A DNA stretch of 64,000 bases, from NCBI RefSeq assembly GCF_030852425.1, contig NZ_NSDM01000003.1:372001-436000 (forward strand), written 5' to 3'. Position numbers and translations under genes: made by a program. How positions within the stretch are numbered: the stretch's first letter is position 1; each line of letters opens with the position of its first letter. Shown here piece by piece: positions 60,053 to 64,000 of this stretch. The stretch is from Saccharothrix longispora. GTDB lineage: Bacteria; Actinomycetota; Actinomycetes; Mycobacteriales; Pseudonocardiaceae. The notes beneath the pieces are model-generated. The model made no database searches. It was given only the letters and a program-made list of their open reading frames with translations, and was not told the DNA's origin.

Positions 60053-61288
60053 GTGACCGATATCGGGGGCATGTACGTTGCGTCCGTCCGGCCCTCCGAG
60101 CGCGTCAGGGGCAAGGTCCCCGGCACCGTCGTGGCCCTGGGGGCGGTGAGCCTGCTGACCGACGTGTCGGCCGAGATGGTCACCGCGTTCATGCCGGTCT
60201 ACCTGCTGTTCACGCTCAACATGAGCTACGCGCAGTTCGGGGTGCTGGACGGTCTGTACACGGGTGCCACGGCGGTGCTGCGGCTCGTCGGCGGGCTCGT
60301 CTCCGACCGCACCCACCGGCACAAGGCGGTCGCGGCGGCCGGTTACGGGCTGTCGGCGGTGACGAAGCTCATCTTCCCGCTCGTGGGCGCGTCCGCGTTC
60401 GGCATCGGCGCGACGATGGCCGCCGACCGCGCGGGCAAGGGCCTGCGGACCGCGCCCCGGGACGCGCTGATCTCGCTGGCCACCCCGCCGGACCGGCTGG
60501 GCGCGGCGTTCGGGCTGCACCGCAGCATGGACACGGTCGGCGCGTTGCTCGGGCCGCTGGTGACGTTCCTGCTGCTGTACTGGCTAGGCACGGTCGCGGG
60601 GCCGGTGTTCGTGGTCAGCGGCTGCTTCGCCGCGATCGGACTGATCGTGCTGGTGGCGTTCGTGCGGGAGAACCCGCGTCCCGCGCCGACCGGCCCCCGT
60701 CCGTCGATCCGGGCCGGCCTGGGCCTGCTGCGGCAGGCCGGGTACCGCAGGGTGGCCGTCGCGTCGGCCCTGCTGGGCCTGGCGACGCTGTCCGACGCGT
60801 TCGTGTTCATCCTGGTGCAGCAGGCGACCGGCGCCCCGCTCCACCTGCTGCCCCTGCTGCCGCTGGGCACCGCGCTGGTGTTCCTGCTGGCCGCCGCTCC
60901 CCTGGGCCGCGTGGCCGATCGCGTGGGCCGGTGGCCGGTCTTCCTGGGCGGGCACGTGGCCCTCCTGGCGGTGTACGCGTTCCTCCTGGCGCCCGGTACC
61001 GGCTACGCGGGCGCCGTGGCGGCCCTCGTCTGCCACGGCCTGTTCTACGCGGCGACGGACGGCGTCCTCTCGGCTCGGGTGGCCACCCTGGTCCCGGAAT
61101 CGCTCCGCGCCTCCGGCCTGGCCGTGGTCCAGACCGGCCAGGCCCTGGCCCGCCTGGTCTCCTCGGTCGCGTTCGGCTTCCTGCTCCAGTACGCCGCCTT
61201 CGGCACCGCCGTCCACACCGCGATCGCGTCCCTGGTGGTCGCCGTGGCCACCTCCCTCTACCTCACCACCACCGCCCGCCCAGCCTGA
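60053..61288 (+). CDS. MFS transporter
   Basis: A 411-residue, 12-helix major-facilitator protein. The motif A-like loop GLVSDRTHRHKA and RAGKGLRTAPRDALIS between helices 4 and 5 resemble the group of drug or small-solute MFS proteins with a R-x-G-K-G motif. GTG at 60053 or ATG at 60071 may start it. Substrate not evident. The gene ends in a palindromic repeat array. Confidence 0.9.
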   Translation: MTDIGGMYVASVRPSERVRGKVPGTVVALGAVSLLTDVSAEMVTAFMPVYLLFTLNMSYAQFGVLDGLYTGATAVLRLVGGLVSDRTHRHKAVAAAGYGLSAVTKLIFPLVGASAFGIGATMAADRAGKGLRTAPRDALISLATPPDRLGAAFGLHRSMDTVGALLGPLVTFLLLYWLGTVAGPVFVVSGCFAAIGLIVLVAFVRENPRPAPTGPRPSIRAGLGLLRQAGYRRVAVASALLGLATLSDAFVFILVQQATGAPLHLLPLLPLGTALVFLLAAAPLGRVADRVGRWPVFLGGHVALLAVYAFLLAPGTGYAGAVAALVCHGLFYAATDGVLSARVATLVPESLRASGLAVVQTGQALARLVSSVAFGFLLQYAAFGTAVHTAIASLVVAVATSLYLTTTARPA

Positions 61289-61291
61289 CCG

Positions 61292-61434
61292 GCGAGTCGT
61301 GCGTTCGCGCCGGGCGAGTCGTAAGCCCAGCCCCCTTGAGTTCTTACTCGCGAGTGAAGAACACGGGGGTCCTGAACGTACGACTCGCGTGGCGCGAACG
61401 CACGACTCGCGCGGGTCGGGGTTACGACTCGCGG
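61292..61434. repeat. Second palindromic GCGAGTCGT repeat array
   Basis: Forward copies at 61292-61303 and 61314-61325, a near-palindrome GTTCTTACTCGCGAGTGAAGAAC in the centre (61340-61362 region), and inverted copies at 61378-61389, 61400-61411 and 61421-61434. As at 5263-5456 it exactly fills a convergent junction, between an MFS and a beta-propeller gene. Confidence 0.85.
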
Positions 61435-62778
61435 TTAGAGGAGGGTGGCGTGGCCGTGGGAGCGGGACGGGGCGTGGGTCTGGTCGCCGGCGTGGGCGGC
61501 GGTGTAGCCGCGCAGGAGGGTGGCCAGGCCGACCAGGAGGGGAACGTTCGCGTCGCACGTCGCGGTGCCCGAGGCGTTCGTGGTGGCCGTGCACAGCGGG
61601 TGGCCCTTGATGGTGCGGAACGCCACGCGCTTGCCGACGACGGGCTTGCCGGTGTGCGACTCGGTCAGGGTCGCGTCCAGGCCGCGCAGGCCGAAGCCGA
61701 GCAGGCGCAACTGGACCCGGGCGTGGCCGGCGACCAGCTTCGTGGCCGCGGGCGGCACGCCGTGGATCGCGATGCCCACCGGGTTCCGGCCCACCGTGAT
61801 GGTGTTGACGACCGCCAGGGTCGCCGTGTCCAGCACCGAGACGGTGCCGCTGTTGTAGTTCGTCACGTAGGCGCGCGCGCCGTCCGGCGTCAGGGCCACG
61901 GCGATCGGCCTGCTGCCCACGGGCACGGTGGCCACCGCCGTCATCGCCGCCACGTCCAGCACCGACACGGTGTGGCCCTCGCTGTTGGTCACGTACGCCC
62001 GCGCCCCGTCCGGCGAGATCGCCACGCCGTGCGGGATGAAGCTCACCGGGATCGTCCCCAGCACGGCGTTCGACGCGGTGTCGACGACGGCCACGTCGTT
62101 GGAGAGCTTGTTGACCACGAGCAGCCTCGCGCCGTCCGGCGTCACGGCCACCGCGGTCGGCGTGCTGCCGGTGGCGATCTCCGCGACCTCGGTGTTGGTC
62201 GCGGTGTCCACGACGGACACCGTGCCGGGGCCGGCGACGTCGTGCGCCACGTACAGCCGCGACCCGTCCGGCGTGATCGCGACGCCGTCCGCGTTCGGGC
62301 CCACCGCGATGGTCTCGGTCGTGGTCAGCGTCGCCGCGTCCACCACGGACACCGTGCCCGCGAAGTAGTTGGACACGTAGACGTGCCCGCCGTCCGGTGA
62401 CACCACGACACCGGCCGGGCCGTCGCCGACCGGCACGGCCGCGTCCACGGTGTTCGTCGGCGTGTCGATGACGGTCAGCGTGTCGTCGCGCACGTTGGTC
62501 ACGTACCCGCGCGCGCCGTCGAACGCGACGCCGACGCCGTAGGGCGAGTCACCTCCGCCGTCGCCCAGCGTGCTGGTGACCGCGTCGGTGGCGGTGTCCA
62601 GGACGGACACGCCGCCACCGTTGTTGGCGACGTACCCGAGCACGCGGTTCGGGGCGGCCGAAGCCGGCGCGGACGGCACCAGCAGCAGGGCGGCGACCAG
62701 CGCGGACGTGCCACCGGTCGCCGCCGTTCTGCGGATGCCCGCGTGGACGCGTTCGTGGAGCAGGGTTCTGGGCAGCAC
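61435..62778 (-). CDS. Secreted YVTN beta-propeller protein with C-terminal Ig-like domain
   Basis: A 447-residue protein with a signal peptide (GGTSALVAALLLVPSAPASA) followed by about seven ~42-residue YVTN-type repeats of the form TVSVVDTATN...VAVTPDGARLYV, which build a seven-bladed propeller. The last ~90 residues (LRLLGFGLRGLDATLTESHTGK, CTATTNASGTATCD) are an Ig-like domain with two Cys that may bond. GTG at 62778 follows GGAGG by six bases. It is probably a surface-binding or scaffold protein of unknown ligand. Confidence 0.9.
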   Translation of the reverse strand: MLPRTLLHERVHAGIRRTAATGGTSALVAALLLVPSAPASAAPNRVLGYVANNGGGVSVLDTATDAVTSTLGDGGGDSPYGVGVAFDGARGYVTNVRDDTLTVIDTPTNTVDAAVPVGDGPAGVVVSPDGGHVYVSNYFAGTVSVVDAATLTTTETIAVGPNADGVAITPDGSRLYVAHDVAGPGTVSVVDTATNTEVAEIATGSTPTAVAVTPDGARLLVVNKLSNDVAVVDTASNAVLGTIPVSFIPHGVAISPDGARAYVTNSEGHTVSVLDVAAMTAVATVPVGSRPIAVALTPDGARAYVTNYNSGTVSVLDTATLAVVNTITVGRNPVGIAIHGVPPAATKLVAGHARVQLRLLGFGLRGLDATLTESHTGKPVVGKRVAFRTIKGHPLCTATTNASGTATCDANVPLLVGLATLLRGYTAAHAGDQTHAPSRSHGHATLL

Positions 62779-62848
62779 TGTCGGCCTCCGAGCCTCGACG
62801 GGGTCCCGCACTGACCCGATCGCTGCGCGCGGATGAGCCGTTAGCCGG

Positions 62849-64000
62849 TCAGAAGCGGTAGACGTGGACGGAGTACGGGCCGAAGTCGTCGACGATCCTG
62901 CCGTCCACGATGGGCACGGTCCGGTTCTCGCCCTCCACGGTCGCCGTGCCCGACGCCACCGGCACGGTCAGCTCCACCTTCGCCGCGCGGCTCTTGGGGT
63001 TGTCCTTGTTCCCGTCGGTCTGCGCGAGCACCCACCGCTGCCCGTCGACCTGCTTGTGCAGGACGGCCACCGGGATGCCGTTGTCGCTCGTGGCCGTCAC
63101 GCCGGGCAGGTTGGGCGCGTTGAGCACGGGCGCGAGCGCCTTGAGCCGGGCGTTGACGGCCGCGACGCGGGCGGTGATCCCGGGGCGGGTCAGGATGCTG
63201 GTGTACTCGCCCCTGCCCTCGGTGTAGAAGCTGTGCGCGAAGTAGTTGATCCCGGTCGCGCCGTGCAGGACGGTGTTCCACACCGCCGACTCCAACTGGT
63301 CGGCGTCGATGATCTCGCCGTGCGTGTGCGGGTGGCCGGTCTCGACGAACCCGTACAGCGGCTTGTCCGGTCCGCACCACTTGCGCATGGTGTCGATGAC
63401 CTCGCCGTAGGCGTACGCGCCGACGGTGTGGTTGCGGTCCGGGTGCGTCCAGGCGTAGTAGTCGGCCGAGGCGATGTCCGCGGCCGAGCAGTAGGTGCGC
63501 ATGTCCTCCTCGTACGACTCCTCGATGTAGCCGTAGCCGATCTCGCCGGTGGGCGTGCCCATCCACGGGCTGAAGTTGATGTACGTCGGGCGCGTCGGGT
63601 CCTTCGCGCGCACGGCGTCGGCGGCCTTGAGGATCGCCGACGGCTGCATCTCCGGGTTGAACACGTCGCCGTAGACCTTGTTCATGTCCGGTTCGTCGGC
63701 CACCAGGTAGCCGACGTAGTTGCGCGCGTGCGCGGTGTCGGCCAGCACCGTGTCCACGCGCGTCGGGTCCACGTACACCCGCCAGTCGGTCTGGTGGAGG
63801 CCTTCCTGGCGCAGCCACCACCACTCGTCCTCCCACAGCCCGATGCCGACGTCGACGCCGATCTTCGGGAGGGCGTAGCCGAGCTTCTCGCCGTTCTCCA
63901 CGCCGGAGGGGTCCTGCATCCAGACGTTGATCGGGAACGTGCCCGGGTCGCCCGTCGGGTTGGGCCCGTTGGCCCACCTCTCGTAGTAGTCGACCGACGG
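62849..64000 (-). CDS. Glycoside-hydrolase-like TIM-barrel protein (partial)
   Basis: The frame is open to the window edge, so only the C-terminal ~383 residues are seen. The text has GVDVGIGLWEDEWWWLRQEG, VGYLVADEPDMNKVYGD, YGFVETGHPHTHGE and YSVHVYRF at the end. The E in ADEPD and the E in FVETGH are placed like the acid/base and nucleophile of clan-A glycosidases (GH5/GH42-like). The first residues and any signal peptide are off the edge. It sits 70 bases upstream of the propeller gene on the same strand. Family is a motif-level judgement. Confidence 0.65.
   Translation of the reverse strand, partial: PSVDYYERWANGPNPTGDPGTFPINVWMQDPSGVENGEKLGYALPKIGVDVGIGLWEDEWWWLRQEGLHQTDWRVYVDPTRVDTVLADTAHARNYVGYLVADEPDMNKVYGDVFNPEMQPSAILKAADAVRAKDPTRPTYINFSPWMGTPTGEIGYGYIEESYEEDMRTYCSAADIASADYYAWTHPDRNHTVGAYAYGEVIDTMRKWCGPDKPLYGFVETGHPHTHGEIIDADQLESAVWNTVLHGATGINYFAHSFYTEGRGEYTSILTRPGITARVAAVNARLKALAPVLNAPNLPGVTATSDNGIPVAVLHKQVDGQRWVLAQTDGNKDNPKSRAAKVELTVPVASGTATVEGENRTVPIVDGRIVDDFGPYSVHVYRF

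Overview
This is a very GC-rich stretch with the gene content and codon bias of a filamentous actinomycete. The mix of a CebR-controlled cellobiose system, WD40/nSTAND and Ser/Thr-kinase regulators, DUF6480/DUF3618/DUF4235 small membrane proteins and GNNT-N15/16-GGGTA (sigma-B type) promoters suggests the order Pseudonocardiales (Saccharothrix/Actinosynnema/Lentzea-like). That placement is inference; no rRNA or tRNA gene was seen. There is no insertion sequence, integrase, prophage or CRISPR array.

Layout. 1-1.9 kb: end of a glycosyltransferase operon (GT4, cut by the window edge; GT9; HAD-IIIA phosphatase). 2-6.5 kb: small stress-type genes (SRPBCC protein, metallophosphoesterase/BON/nucleotidyltransferase operon, DUF6480, NAD-dependent epimerase), several behind sigma-B-like promoters. 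6.5-11.5 kb: ZIP-type transporter, then xylose operon xylAB divergent from a ROK repressor over a shared palindrome. 11.7-15 kb: HTH-nSTAND-WD40 regulator and LapA-like membrane protein. 15.2-21.1 kb: cellobiose operon cebEFG-bglC-cebR with a CebR operator upstream and a second, orphan operator beyond its 3' end. 21.4-32.5 kb: cobalamin ring genes (cobN with riboswitch; cobG-cobH-cobIJ; cobK; cbiD; cobL-cobM and a decayed methyltransferase). 33-37.3 kb: polar amino-acid ABC transporter co-transcribed with an unusual PLP-aminotransferase/YheO-DauR regulator fusion. 37.4-40.3 kb: thioredoxin, YihY membrane protein and holin/DUF3618/DUF4235 operon, again with sigma-B-like promoters. 40.3-46.1 kb: enoyl-CoA hydratase, PAP2-like, secreted Vps62/NPP1-like and frameshifted HEAT-repeat proteins, and two alpha/beta hydrolases. 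46.2-51.7 kb: tex, a second epimerase paralogue, a CrtI-like flavoprotein and an SRPBCC protein. 51.8-57 kb: branched-chain-type binding protein, YCII-LuxR fusion, GNAT, enoyl-CoA hydratase and Ser/Thr kinase. 57-64 kb: GT2-GT4 fusion and WecG-type transferase, MFS transporter, YVTN beta-propeller and a glycoside-hydrolase-like protein cut by the right edge.

How parts work together. Two sugar-uptake/catabolism modules (xylose, cellobiose) are under their own repressors. The B12 genes make up much of the corrin-ring pathway. The scattered GNNT-N15/16-GGGTA promoters suggest that thioredoxin, the two epimerases, the small membrane proteins and the nucleotidyltransferase operon belong to one general-stress regulon, in part read from leaderless transcripts. 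The most novel items are the PLP/DauR fusion with its transporter, the orphan CebR operator, a family of palindromic GCGAGTCGTAAG arrays at two convergent gene junctions, and a YCII-LuxR fusion.
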